From Pyricularia pennisetigena (lineage: Eukaryota; Ascomycota; Sordariomycetes; Magnaporthales; Pyriculariaceae), in contig NC_043740.1 of NCBI RefSeq assembly GCF_004337985.1, positions 2,314,874 to 2,378,873 of the forward strand: a DNA stretch of 64,000 nt, in the 5' to 3' direction. Positions 25,330-35,861 of this stretch are shown piece after piece. Position numbers and translations under genes: made by a program. Under the pieces are notes generated by a model. That model had not been told where the DNA came from and did no database searches. It saw only the letters and a program-made list of their open reading frames with translations. Positions within the stretch are counted from its first letter, which is position 1. The number at the start of each line of letters is the position of its first letter.

Positions 25330-28300
25330 TGATCCACTTCAACAAACATACGTCTCTTGTTTTGGATCAAGAAGGACACATACGCATACACATACACGGA
25401 CACGGCTTGCTCGCCATCGTTACTTCCGTTCCTACATACCTCAACAAGTCCAATATACACAAGCTTGGATGGCTTGATTGATATGCAATCACATGGAGAT
25501 CAGAGAAGGACATTTTTTTGGGAGGATGGCACGAAGTACAGTTCCCCGACGCGATGGGCTCTTCCCGACACCGCCTATGATAAAGGGCTCAGAAGACCAT
25601 CGACCTCGGTGACACCTTGTTCTCGATGCAGTCAACGGTACAATTGCCCCGACTGCTTCAGACGGCGGTGAACACTTGAAACGCGACCAAGGTTTACATC
25701 CTCACGATGCCGATCAACGGACCGGGTTGGCAATGACATCTCTTGCCTTATTCGCTACTCTCCAATCCGGTCCAGTCGTGGCAGACTGGCATCTTGGCAA
25801 GTCGATCGCTGACAGGCCAATAACCGCACCCTTTCTACTCTCGGAAGGGCCCGAGAGGGGATTGATAGGTGGACACAGCGACACATGACTCGAGTTGAAC
25901 AACAAATGTTGTCCACTGGGGGAGAAGAGGCCGCCAAAAGCCACTTTCGTCTGTAATCTGGTTCCTGTGGGAAAAAAACAAAACATGTGACATTTGCTCA
26001 CAGCCACAGTAATCAAATTGCATAGGCAGCTTCTGTTCAAACCATCACACAACGTCAACAGAATTGGCCTGTTTGGCTAGGACGACACTGCACGTCATGG
26101 TCAGAGCTCATTGGTTTTCTCAAGTCGTGTTTTTCCTATTTTGGTATCGCTTGCATACCATATTCTGCGCGCTGGAGCTTCGCCCCGCCCTTTGGGTCGG
26201 CTCTGCCAAGGCAATGACGTCGATCTTTGCCTAAGCGCTCATCTGCTGAGACATGTCCGAAGGTACTTTTGTATCTCTGGGGGGCATGGACAAGATTTTT
26301 CACGAATCGATTTCGTTATTTTCATTTCAATACCTGGCTTGTCCAGGGCCGGACGTTACCCATTTTTTCTCTCTCCATTTTCCTTTTATTTACATCGCAA
26401 GCGAGGCGTTCTTGTACGCTCATCATTCCACTAGCTGGACTGGTCCTATCTCTGATGGATTTCAAGACATTGTACACTGGTTGGTTGCATTACAGGGAAA
26501 ATAGCGATGATTTCTTTTTATGATACCTTTTTGTGGCGTTTGGTCATTTACGGAGATACCTTTTGATTCAGATGACTGGGGAAAAAAACTTGAATCGATA
26601 ACACTTTGATGACAAGACTTTTGGTTCATTTGCATTTTGTGCATGAAAGTGAGATTCTGTTCTGTTGGCAGTTTCACTAGTTACAAGGCCCCTGCATGTA
26701 ACTGCCGTTACTGCCGTTGCATATCGCCATGTTACGTTTGCAAATGCGGAGATTGGGCTATGGGAACAAGTACCGACTCTACTCGGACGTCAAGTCAGAA
26801 GCCCGAGCCCGTTCAGACTTTTGCGTAAGGCTCGCACGGAATCTCCGGGGAGTAAAGACCCCCATTTTTTTCCCAACCTTTTTCCTGGCATCATTCTAGT
26901 GATCTTCCATTAGTAAATTCGGGGAATTCGTGGCAAAGCTATCGGTAATTCACACCCACCAACGAGATAGATTATAGCAACCGATCAGCGCCAAACCACG
27001 TGGTGTTGGCAACTGTCATCGCCACGGAGGGGAGCAAAATAGAGGAGCCCGTTGTTGATCAGCCGGCCCCTTTCATTGCTCGGCCGCGATCTGAAACTTG
27101 GGACTACCCGGGGATTTGCCCAGCTCCTGCGAATCGGAGCATATTATTAGGATCTGCACATCGACCTACCGAAAAAAGTGAGTACAGCCGTGATGTTTGT
27201 TACTTGCCAGTCCCGCCATGTGATGGACTGGGTGTTGGAATTTTACTTTGGCCAGTTTTGCTGTGTTTGGAGCAATCTATGAGACTGGTTCATCCCCCTT
27301 TGGGAAAACCCCCCTCCCCCCTATTGAACCCCTAAACCTCAAACCCACGTCCAGTGATTGGGTTTTCTACTAGGCCAGCCCAACCCGATCTGCAAAACCT
27401 CAGGGCATATTCGTACTGCGAGGTCGTGAGGGGAGATAAGTAGGTTGCATAATATTTATGAGACTTTTCTCCTCTTTTATTTCCTGTTCCTCTACGTACA
27501 GGGCATACGTACACATGACGGAAGCATTGACTGAGCTTAAGCACGCACATTCATATGAAGATAACTGAGGGAGATCAGGCTTTTGCCCCACGAAAGAGGA
27601 AGGATGGCGCGAGCACGTCCAACGTGACGCCAGTCGAATGCTGGTGGTCGGGGCTTTCCACCAAACCTTGGGAGAGGCACAAATGACATAATCCGGTAGG
27701 ACCCCTAAGGACGCCATAGGGGGTTTTTTTTTTTGTGGCTTGGGGGTTAGTGAGGGCGGGCGTGTTGCTCATCGTCATGCTCACTTCATGCTTTGGTCTT
27801 TGCCGCCGAGTTCTGGCTTTTCCCAAGTTTCTAGTCCAGTCTAGAACCTACCCTCGGGTACGTGCGGGAAAAGAAAGCACCTGAAAGCAACGTTGTAATA
27901 TCCTAACATCGCAAATGGCCGCGCCAGCTAACAAAAACCCTCTATCGGAGTTTGCCATTCCATGGGGGCCTGTTATTTACAGACCTGTCTAGACACAGAC
28001 AGGCCAGCCTGCAATTTGTCGATCATCGGCCGGTCTGGAACGGACAAAGACTACCGAATGTTCTGTGAGATTCGCCCCCTTGGGGGTTCCTTTGGGGAGG
28101 AATTTCCAAACTCGGTACTTTGGAACTCAAAAAAAAAAAAAAGTCGTCGGATCTCTTGCGGCAGAAAGAGTCTGGATGCGGACTGCATGTTGTCAGCCCC
28201 CAGTCGGTTCGGTTTCTTTGCTGACCTGGCTCGTAGTTCCTCGGGCTTATCTCTTTTCTTCTTGTCTTTTTGCTCTTTTTTTCTCATGTTTTTCGTCGCA

Positions 28301-31300
28301 TCTGTAACCCTGGAAGACAGGGACCGCGAGGTACACAAACCTAGTTGTACCTACAGTCAGGTACCTACATTCGGTATCACCCACATTAGGTAATCTGCAA
28401 ATGGAGTGAAGTGTTGTAGTGTCACTTCAGCGTCATAAATCTTCTTCAATTTGTGCCCACCAAGCACTATGAAGTCAGGCCCATTCTGCGGTATCAGATT
28501 GCGGTGAGGATTTTTTTTGAGACACCAAAAATAGAGGTAAACAACAGATTCAACACAAAACCGCTAGGGACACACGGCATCAACAAACCCCTTGGGGCCA
28601 ACCGCTTTACCTCTAGCGGCTGTGTGCCCTGCATAATGCAGCGAGACCAGCCTCCTCTCGGCAACAGGCGGTCGGGCCTAGCCCTCGAGGGGTCCTCACG
28701 GTGGAAAAAAAAAAAATACCCTTGGCTTTTTGGGTGCGGAATCGCTTTGCGGAAACTTTGTCCGTCAAATTTCGGCTATTTTATACGAAATGCTTTCTTT
28801 TTTTTTTTGGTTCCCCATCCCCCCGCCAAGTCCCTCGCCTTTGTTTACATCCATGTTCTCGGCTCTGGAAAAGGACCCTCTTCGTTTGCTGCAAAACGAT
28901 GTCATAGTGCTGCCCGGCGGTGGGGTGTTGGCAGGGTGCAGAGCTGCATCCTTCTTATTCGTTGATTGCTTTGTGGTGCTTCATCCGCTTGCTTGGGCAT
29001 CTCTCTCATTAGTCGTTGTTAATGAAACAGAGGCCTATGACGAAAACCTGTCATCATTTTGTTCGATTGTTTTGTAAATCTCTCTGGAGGTAACGTTGTG
29101 CAATTGGATCTCTCATCCGTGAGGTGGGTCGCACCCACAATCCACGTGCAAACCAAGTTTGAGATGGAGATTTTTTTTTTCTTTAAAAATGATTCTTTTT
29201 TCTTCTTCTCTGGGCCTCGTGGACCCTTAAAACTACAACATAAGAAAGAAGCTGAACAAAAAGAGTCAGGCCCCATGAATGTTAACTGAAAAAAGTCAGT
29301 CAGCCAGTGTTCAAATTCGACAAGAAGAAAGGACCGGACCGATGGCTCCAGCACATGCCTCATCCAGGTCCGGACGGAAGATTCCATCTCTCTCCATGCA
29401 TTATTACCCGTGATATTGCATTTCTGCGATGTAATGCTGGCTAGCTTCCCTCACTTTGCTGGTCGCGGTAAGCTTTGAAATCTTGCCTGCAGATTTAGGA
29501 CCAATCACTAGTCTTGAGCATAAACCCCGCCCGCGAGAAGTGATTTTTTTTTTCAAAAAAAAAAAAAAAAAAAAAAAAAAGCGACTATAGTCGTTTCGTT
29601 GGCTCTCTTTTCGTGCCAAGAAAGTGCCAAGAAAAGACGCACTCTGACCTCATTGTGCATACCAATCAAGGCACCGTATCATCGTCGCTGGCACTTTACA
29701 TCTTCCTTGCTCAAGTGGTGCTTCTCACACCCTGTCTCATCGTTTTGCAGCTTAGATCCCCTGGCACAATGGGGGTGCCCCAGGGGGGGCTCTTTGAATG
29801 AGCTTCGATTCCACTTGAGAATCAGGTCCAGTCGCCTTGGCTTTGGGTAATACGGTATTTTGTGCAGCTCTGGTTTCCAGATAGAGGTACAACACCAGTC
29901 ATTCACCTGCAGATGGGATGGGGGACTTTTCTCGGAAACTATTGTCTGCATTGCGACGCGATTGGGATAAAAATATATCGAGTGCGCAATGAAAACATCA
30001 CCATTTACACATTCCCACCATCACACAAACATAGCCTTTTTGTAACAGCTACAACAAAGCCATATTTGTCTATGATAAAAGACCTGCTAAGCCTTAACCG
30101 TGTGTGCGTGCGTGCGTGTGTGTGTGGTGCCCTGCATGTCCAACAACTTCGACCCTTTACGCGTCAAGTCACTGTCTTCACTCGTATTCCGTCTGACGGC
30201 AGATGCAGGGTCGAAGGAGATATGAAAAAGAAACCTAGGCCTAATCAAGTAAGCAAGTAAAAGATAAATAAGTAAATAAAGAATGCCTTTCCCTAAAGAC
30301 GACATACCCCTAGCCACATACGTCAAGCCGGCGAATGGAGTGGGGGACGGCAGAAGGGAAAGAGGATCAAGAATGACGATGGGTAGGAGGGGGGGTGACG
30401 GGGGGTGTGCCGACGCGTTAGGTCTGGTTTTTTTTTTTTTTTTCTTGCTGTCTAGCCCCCCCGTAAGAAGACCAGCAGTTTCATGCGCGTTCTCATTATC
30501 TCATTACAATCGGGTTATTGCATTCCGACGAACCTCGATTTTTGCGAAATCGGGAACGGTGGGAATGGCCTCTCTTTTTTCTATTTCAGAGACAGGGCTC
30601 CGTTTTCGTCCGTCTGCGTTAAGGAGCTAGACCCTAACCGCCAGGCTGTTGGCTAGGCTTCCGTCTTTTGACGCCAACGAGAATCGCACTTATTTGGGGA
30701 AATTTTATTTGATATATGTGGCAAAACTGGCGGCTCAATTTAGTTTATGGAAACATCAGTAGAATATGTTTATCGTATTTCTAGTTTGAATTTTCGTCGG
30801 AACAAGCCGAATAGGGGAAACAAGGTGTGGCAAAACAATACGAGAGTCGTACGCTGCAGTTCGGGTAAGAAATTAAGAATCAGTTTGATGGAAGCTTAAT
30901 TCTCTCTAGGTTTGGGGGATGCCAGAGGGAAACGCTCACTGACAAGAGCAAACCCCACCTCAAGGCAGCAGAAAGACAGGGTAGGTAAGGGCTAATTTCC
31001 GAACAACGTCGGGTCTTGTTTGATTCCATTTTATTGTTAGATACCGGATGCCATTCCGCAAGTCTAGACCAGCTTCCTTGCAAAACTAAACTTCTGGGAT
31101 GAGCTAACGGACCCGACAAAAATTTTATCATTACGAAAACGAAAGAAAGCTCGACAGTAGGTAAGGGGTGTGTGCGCACGCACAGCAAACGGCCTACCTA
31201 CCTTGAGGGCTTTTTCTTCCTTTTCGAGACAGTAAAACACACTTCCGAGCTATACTAGCTCAACCCCTTTTTCTCTGCTCCGGGGAATCTCAGCTAGTGC

Positions 31301-31304
31301 GAGA
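25330..31304. other. 6.0 kb non-coding stretch
   Basis: No gene recognised. Open frames here are often built through poly-A/T tracts (for example 28453-28965, plus) and have no domain. The stretch contains homopolymers near 27723, 28129, 28707, 29547-29580 and 30429-30443, and a TG/CG dinucleotide run at 30101-30126. Confidence 0.55.
30101..30126. repeat. TG/CG dinucleotide microsatellite
   Basis: A short alternating TG run with interspersed CG units. Simple sequence only. Confidence 0.75.
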
Positions 31305-32255
31305 TTAAGATACGACCTTGTCGAACAGACGAGGGAGAATCTCGGCCGCATCCCCCTGAAAAAAGAAATCCTCGTCCCGCAGCGCCTCGGCGACGGACGG
31401 GTCCGGGTTGACCACCACAACCACCGCCCCTCGTCTCATGGTCTCGTGCAGGTACCTCGGGGCCGGGGGCAGGACGGCCGCCGTCCCGACGACCAGCGCC
31501 ACGTCGACGGCGGGCTTCCTGGCCACGAACTCATCCACGTCGGCCAGCGCCTGGCGGTTGGGCTGAACCGACGGCCGGACGAGGTGCTTTCCGCAGGCAG
31601 CGCAGTGTGGAAACCTTGAGGGTTCCAGATCCGGTACGGGGAGCGTCGGGTCAGTGAGCCAGCGCGGGGGCTCGTCGCCTTCTGAGACGAGCGAGGGGCA
31701 GGGACGGTCTGTGGTGCTCGTCCGCCGGACGGCCGAGCATGCGGCCGTGTCGGAGCAGACGAGCGCCATGTTGGAGCCAAAGGCGGAGCGAAGGGACTCG
31801 GGTGGGTAGCCCGCGCGTACGAGCAGGTCATCCAGGCTCAGGTTCAGGCACATGAGCTCGAGGCTGGGCGGAGATGAAGCCGCTGGTTCCCCTTTGTTTG
31901 TCGGCGGGGCGGCGGCTGCACTGGATGATGAGGATTGATGATGGCAGTGCCTCGCCAGGCGTGCAAGGGCCTTGTGCGCGGCGTTGGGTGAAGCCCCTGC
32001 AGCGAGGTGGTGCCGCCACGCATAGTAGAGCCATACCATCTCCAGGTCGATTTTGCTGGTCGACTCGGAGCCTGCCGCTGTCTTCCGCTGCCACAGACCA
32101 CCGGGGCCTCGCATCGTCGGTAGACCCGACGGTGCCGCGAGGCCTGCGCCGAGGATCGCCAACATTCGTCCCTGGCCACGCCCGCCGTCTTTGCTTCTGC
32201 TGATGACGCCGGCGAGGAGAGCCTGAAACTCCTCGACGGATGATTTGGGCGCCAT
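31305..32255 (-). CDS. Divergent sirtuin-like (Sir2/SIRT5-type) protein, catalytic residues lost
   Basis: Single exon, 316 residues from the ATG at 32255. The sirtuin fold is recognisable in order: the NAD-binding block GAGLAAPSGLPTMRGPGGLW (residues 36-55, consensus GAGxSxxSGIPDFRG..GLW), a degenerate block before RAGYPPESL (135-155), a Cys pair CAAC (218-221) followed by GKHLVRP, then GTAAVLPPA (257-265), VVVVVNPDP and the C-terminal FFFQGDAAEILPRL. Key catalytic positions differ from active enzymes. The TQNVD motif reads NLSLD, so Gln and Asn are lost. The LHGS motif reads AFGS, with Phe159 in place of the catalytic His. Asp-Phe of PDFR is Thr-Met, and the FGE motif is absent. The first zinc pair is spaced C-x5-C (167/173) instead of C-x2-C. 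I infer a pseudoenzyme or a strongly diverged paralogue; deacylase activity is unlikely. The reading frame is intact and GC-rich, which argues for a maintained gene. An earlier in-frame ATG at 32291 adds 12 residues. Confidence 0.82.
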   Translation of the reverse strand: MAPKSSVEEFQALLAGVISRSKDGGRGQGRMLAILGAGLAAPSGLPTMRGPGGLWQRKTAAGSESTSKIDLEMVWLYYAWRHHLAAGASPNAAHKALARLARHCHHQSSSSSAAAAPPTNKGEPAASSPPSLELMCLNLSLDDLLVRAGYPPESLRSAFGSNMALVCSDTAACSAVRRTSTTDRPCPSLVSEGDEPPRWLTDPTLPVPDLEPSRFPHCAACGKHLVRPSVQPNRQALADVDEFVARKPAVDVALVVGTAAVLPPAPRYLHETMRRGAVVVVVNPDPSVAEALRDEDFFFQGDAAEILPRLFDKVVS

Positions 32256-32852
32256 GATCCCCTTTTTTTTTCGCGTGCCTTTGGTATTCAACGCTGTAGG
32301 GCCTGACTGAGATAATGGTAACCACCCGGAGTCACGCTAGTCTTGGGAGACGAAAAAGCCCGCTTAGAGCTTCTTCACCCACCCCCGGCCTTTTTGATTT
32401 GGAATTTTAAAGAGAGGGACTCGATTGCAGACATGACCAGATGGGATATGCCACTTTCTTCGGGAAGCGGCAAATTGCGGGGGTGTTATGCTCGGAAAAG
32501 TGTCTAGCAAAGTCTAATCACGTGAGCCCACTTATACTTTTTCCCACCACCATGAATATGTCCTCAAAGGTAGCACCAAAGCCAAAAAGTCAAGAAGTGC
32601 ATTATATTAAAGCAGCACCATGATCATGCCGCAGTTTAAATAATGCAGGCGGTGCTATCAACCTCTTTTCAACCTCTATTATTTTACTCCGTAAGCCAGA
32701 ATACCACCCTCTCACTTTAAACACCAGGGACACGATTATTACCGCATCGTCATTCAATACCTATTTAGCTTGGTGCTTTTTTTTTTGGAAAAACCTCCTT
32801 CATTCATCTTTTTTTCCCCTCCCCAGAAGGGAGGGTGTCCACTACCACCGGC
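32256..32852. other. Short intergenic region between sirtuin-like and CBM18 genes
   Basis: About 600 bp without a gene. Both flanking genes read leftwards, so it holds the 3' end of the CBM18 transcript and the promoter of the sirtuin-like gene. A T-run lies near 32779. Confidence 0.5.
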
Positions 32853-34092
32853 TTAGTCGCAGCGTCCCCAGTTCTTCTGGCACCAGTTGTCGGCACCGCA
32901 GAAGTCCTCGCCAGTGCCTAGGGAGTTAGAAAGGTGTAAAATGTTAGCTTTGCTCTCTGTTTTGTTTACATTCGCCATCAAAAATTGGTAGGGTGCAAGC
33001 ATCAACGGGATTCAGGATACAGGTTCACGTTGAGTAAGAAAAAAAAAAAAAAAACACTTACCGCAGAAGTTGCTGCCGCTGCAGCAAAGCCCAGGAGCGC
33101 ACTTCTTGTTCACGATCGGACCGCAAGTCTCGCCGCCCTGCGCAATGCCGGGAGCGCTGGCTGGCATGGGCGGCTTGGCCATGCCGAGCAGGCAGTTGCC
33201 GAAGCCGGCCTGGCAGCCTGTGCCGCAGTACATGGCCTCGTCTTGGATCTGCATTTTTGGGGGGGTGGTGTCAGCTTCTCAGCTCACCAGCTCGTTCTTA
33301 CAATCTGGTATATCTCCTCTCGTTCTGGGAAAAGAACAAGGTCGAGATGGAGTGAAAACAGGGTGTGGACGAGAGCTGCTTACATCGTTTTTAGGGCCTG
33401 TTTAACCAAGAATCCATGCATCTGTCAGTATATTGCCGTCTCGATTTCCCTATGAAATCCCACCTCATGGCTGGTAGTACTCACCGCAGTGTCCTGCCGA
33501 GCTGCAGCAGCGGTAGAAGTATCCATTGGTTCCGGCGCCGGGGCAGGTAATGCCGTCCGAGTTCCTGCCGCAGACGTCGATATGTGGGACCTCCATCATG
33601 AACCCCGTCTGAGACCCCGAGTTTGAAGTGGTTGACGAAGTCGCAGTGGCCGCAGCAGATGAAGTCCTGGAAGCCGTCACCAGAGTCGTGGGGTTGTTGG
33701 ACCTGGCCTATTCGTTTTTTTTTTTTGGTTCACATTTAGTGTCGTGTCTTTCCAATCATAGCCAGTATCTATGTTATCTCCTTTCCTCTTCTTACCTTGC
33801 AGCTGGATCCCTGACCCGAGAATTCGGGCTTGCACGAGGCCGGGTCGCAGTGGGCGGCGGTGGTGTCGCACTAAGGGCATTCGGAAGGACGAGTTAGTGG
33901 GAAGCAAGGTTGACGAAAGGACTTGTAGAAACTCAGGACTGTGCCATCAAGAGAGTGATGGCAGCTACTCACCCATCCATACTGGCTGCAGCAGCTCCCA
34001 GCGGCGCAGACCTTGTTCTTGTACTTGGGGCCGCAGTTCTGGGCCAAAACGGCAGTGGCCGTGAGGAACAGAGAGATGAGAACGGGACGCAT
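32853..34092 (-). CDS. Secreted chitin-binding protein with three CBM18 (hevein-like) modules
   Basis: Six exons on the minus strand: 34092-33973, 33870-33796, 33707-33485, 33397-33384, 33248-33062 and 32917-32853. All introns (87-144 bp) are GT..AG and the phases close exactly, giving 227 residues. Residues 1-17 are a signal peptide (RPVLISLFLTATAVLA, cut before QNCGP). Module 1 follows at once (CGPKYKNKVCAAGSCCSQYGWC...). A Ser/Thr linker leads to module 2 (VCGRNSDGITCPG...FYRCCSSAGHCG) and then module 3 (TCGPIVNKKCAPGLCCSGSNFCG). The protein ends in a Cys-rich tail reading NWCQKNWGRCD. The Cys-Cys pair and conserved Ser/Gly/aromatic positions of hevein folds are visible in all three. Such proteins bind chitin at or outside the cell wall. 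In plant-associated fungi some protect hyphae from chitinases or hide chitin; that role is inference here. Exon 4 is a 14-nt micro-exon. Confidence 0.85.
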
Positions 34093-35444
34093 TTTTATTA
34101 CTTTTTAAAAGGGAGTCAGAAACGAGTGAAGTAGAATTATAGACTAAGAATATCGGTTATGGAGGCTTTGGTGTGCCGTTGAGGAATAATAAAGAGTGAC
34201 TGGTAGTTGGTTGGGATGATGAACAATGGAAGCTTTCAAGAAATCGCCAAGTCTTCTACCGTTGTCTTATACTCGTTTTCCAAGCTTCTTGCCAAGACAC
34301 CATTCCAGATCCTCCGATAGAAGCTCGATCAGCAAAACCCATCTCCGGCAAAAAGCGTGATAGTATCGCTTTCTGTAACGGGCCTAACATCCAGCTGAGC
34401 GATCCAGATTTCGGCGGTCCGCGGGGACATAGCGTTTATCTGGCGGGTTCAGGGACGGATGTTTGCAATTAGCAACGTCGTTAACAGCTGACTTTTTGGG
34501 GTGGAAACGGCTGAGGGAGAGGAATCCAGGCTCCGTCAACTTTCTTTGATCAAGACGGAGCTCTGTTTGTGCGCTTATCAGCTAGCTGATCGACCCTGGA
34601 TTTTAGGTCAGTCCAAATTGAATGCGAGGCAGGTTTGACACTCATTTTGACGCGCTCAGATGTTATTTGGATCAAAAATCCTCGCTACCTGACTACTTAT
34701 TTTAGTCCTTGGGCTCGGTACTTGAGCTAGCACTTGTGGCCTGATGGCAACTTCCGGATCACCGCTGTCAATGCAGGAATTGCTCTAGTGGGCAGCCGAA
34801 AGCAGGCATCTGAGCGCTGCTCGTTTTATGACAGAATTGAAACGGACTTAGACCATCTAGTGCTGTGATGTTGAAGCTGTCCCTGGTCTGCCTACTGACT
34901 GACTGCAAGCACGGTTCAGGGGTCTTTTACGTGCGGCTGGAGAACAAAATTTCGCAGGGCTGAGAGAGTGTCAACGATTGCTTCCTTTAACATATTCTGT
35001 ATGTGCTAGTTCTCGACTACTGTAAACAAAAGTAATGTTGCTCAAGTTTTGGGGTTAGATAGGCCGCCCGCAAATGCTTGTTTTTACGATCCGAAGCCAG
35101 CATTTTATTTCGTCCTGGCCGCCTCCTTTTTGGTTGTAAAACGGCCACTAACAACCAGCCTTGAGTCAAGCTTCAGCTACGGTGCTAGCTGCCCTCGAGG
35201 GCTGCATCGCAAGCCTACTAGCATCTTCAGTGGCTTTCGTCCGAGGAACAATTCTTCTCTCTTGGCAAGCGCCGTTTCCCGGCAATACTTTTGTGCCCAA
35301 AGATCAGCCCAAATATCGCGATTATCTTACAGTCAGCTCAAGTATTAATACCCTCACTATCCACAAAGTCAAAGTTATAGTCAAACTTGAGTTCGCAAAA
35401 GAATAGTCAGCCATGAACCGACCCGTTTAGCGCTGTTTTGTAGA
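34093..35444. other. Intergenic region upstream of the CBM18 gene
   Basis: About 1.35 kb with no gene recognised. The right-hand neighbour of the CBM18 start codon should be its promoter. Confidence 0.5.
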
Positions 35445-35861
35445 GCCATTTACGGGCCTGGCAGCTAGTGTTTGCACACTGTCAAGTACGGCGGCTGGCC
35501 CTGTGCGTTCTTTAGGTCGCCTTGACGTGAAAAGCAGCCCACGGGCGGGCGGCCAAATTCCGCCGTCAACATCCAGATTAGTTGAGAAAAATGGCACCAG
35601 CGGCAAAAGTTGTTGAGATCCGGCTCGCTGCCGTACCGCGTGTAGTAGCGCACCTCGGGATTGGAGAACGTGTCCGTCACCATGGCGCCCAATCTGGTTT
35701 TCCGGCACGCCGGCCACAATGTTTTGCCCCTACACGACTCCGTCCGCCGTCATGTACTGCGCATTGTCAGCGAGGGAGTCGGACCGGACCAGGTCCGAGG
35801 CGTGGTGGGTGTTGTGGTGGTGAAGGATGGTGCGGATGTAGGGCGTTTGGATTTCGACCAC
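35445..35861 (-). pseudogene. Broken CAP/PR-1 (SCP) family secreted-protein gene
   Basis: Minus-strand fragments in two frames together read as a CAP domain. The first block (35861-35733) has ILHHHNTHHASDLVRSDSL and LADNAQYM, matching the CAP opening helix (HNxHR..H, LAxxAQ). It is followed by an in-frame TAG (35732-35730) and then GQNIVAG, matching the CAP G-E-N-I motif. A one-base shift near 35690 leads into MVTDTFSNPEVRYY, then WCHFSQLIW, the CAP signature GHFTQxxW, and PPYLTVCKH, close to the family motif YxVCNY. A TAG at 35467-35465 and another stop soon after cut the usual P-x-G-N end. No signal peptide was identified upstream. CAP proteins are secreted and bind sterols or lipids. I infer a pseudogene; sequencing indels could explain the frame shift but not both stop codons easily. 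Confidence 0.65.

Noticed and set aside
28453..28965. 170-codon plus-strand frame
   Set aside because: It runs through poly-A and poly-T tracts that create Lys and Phe runs, and shows no domain.
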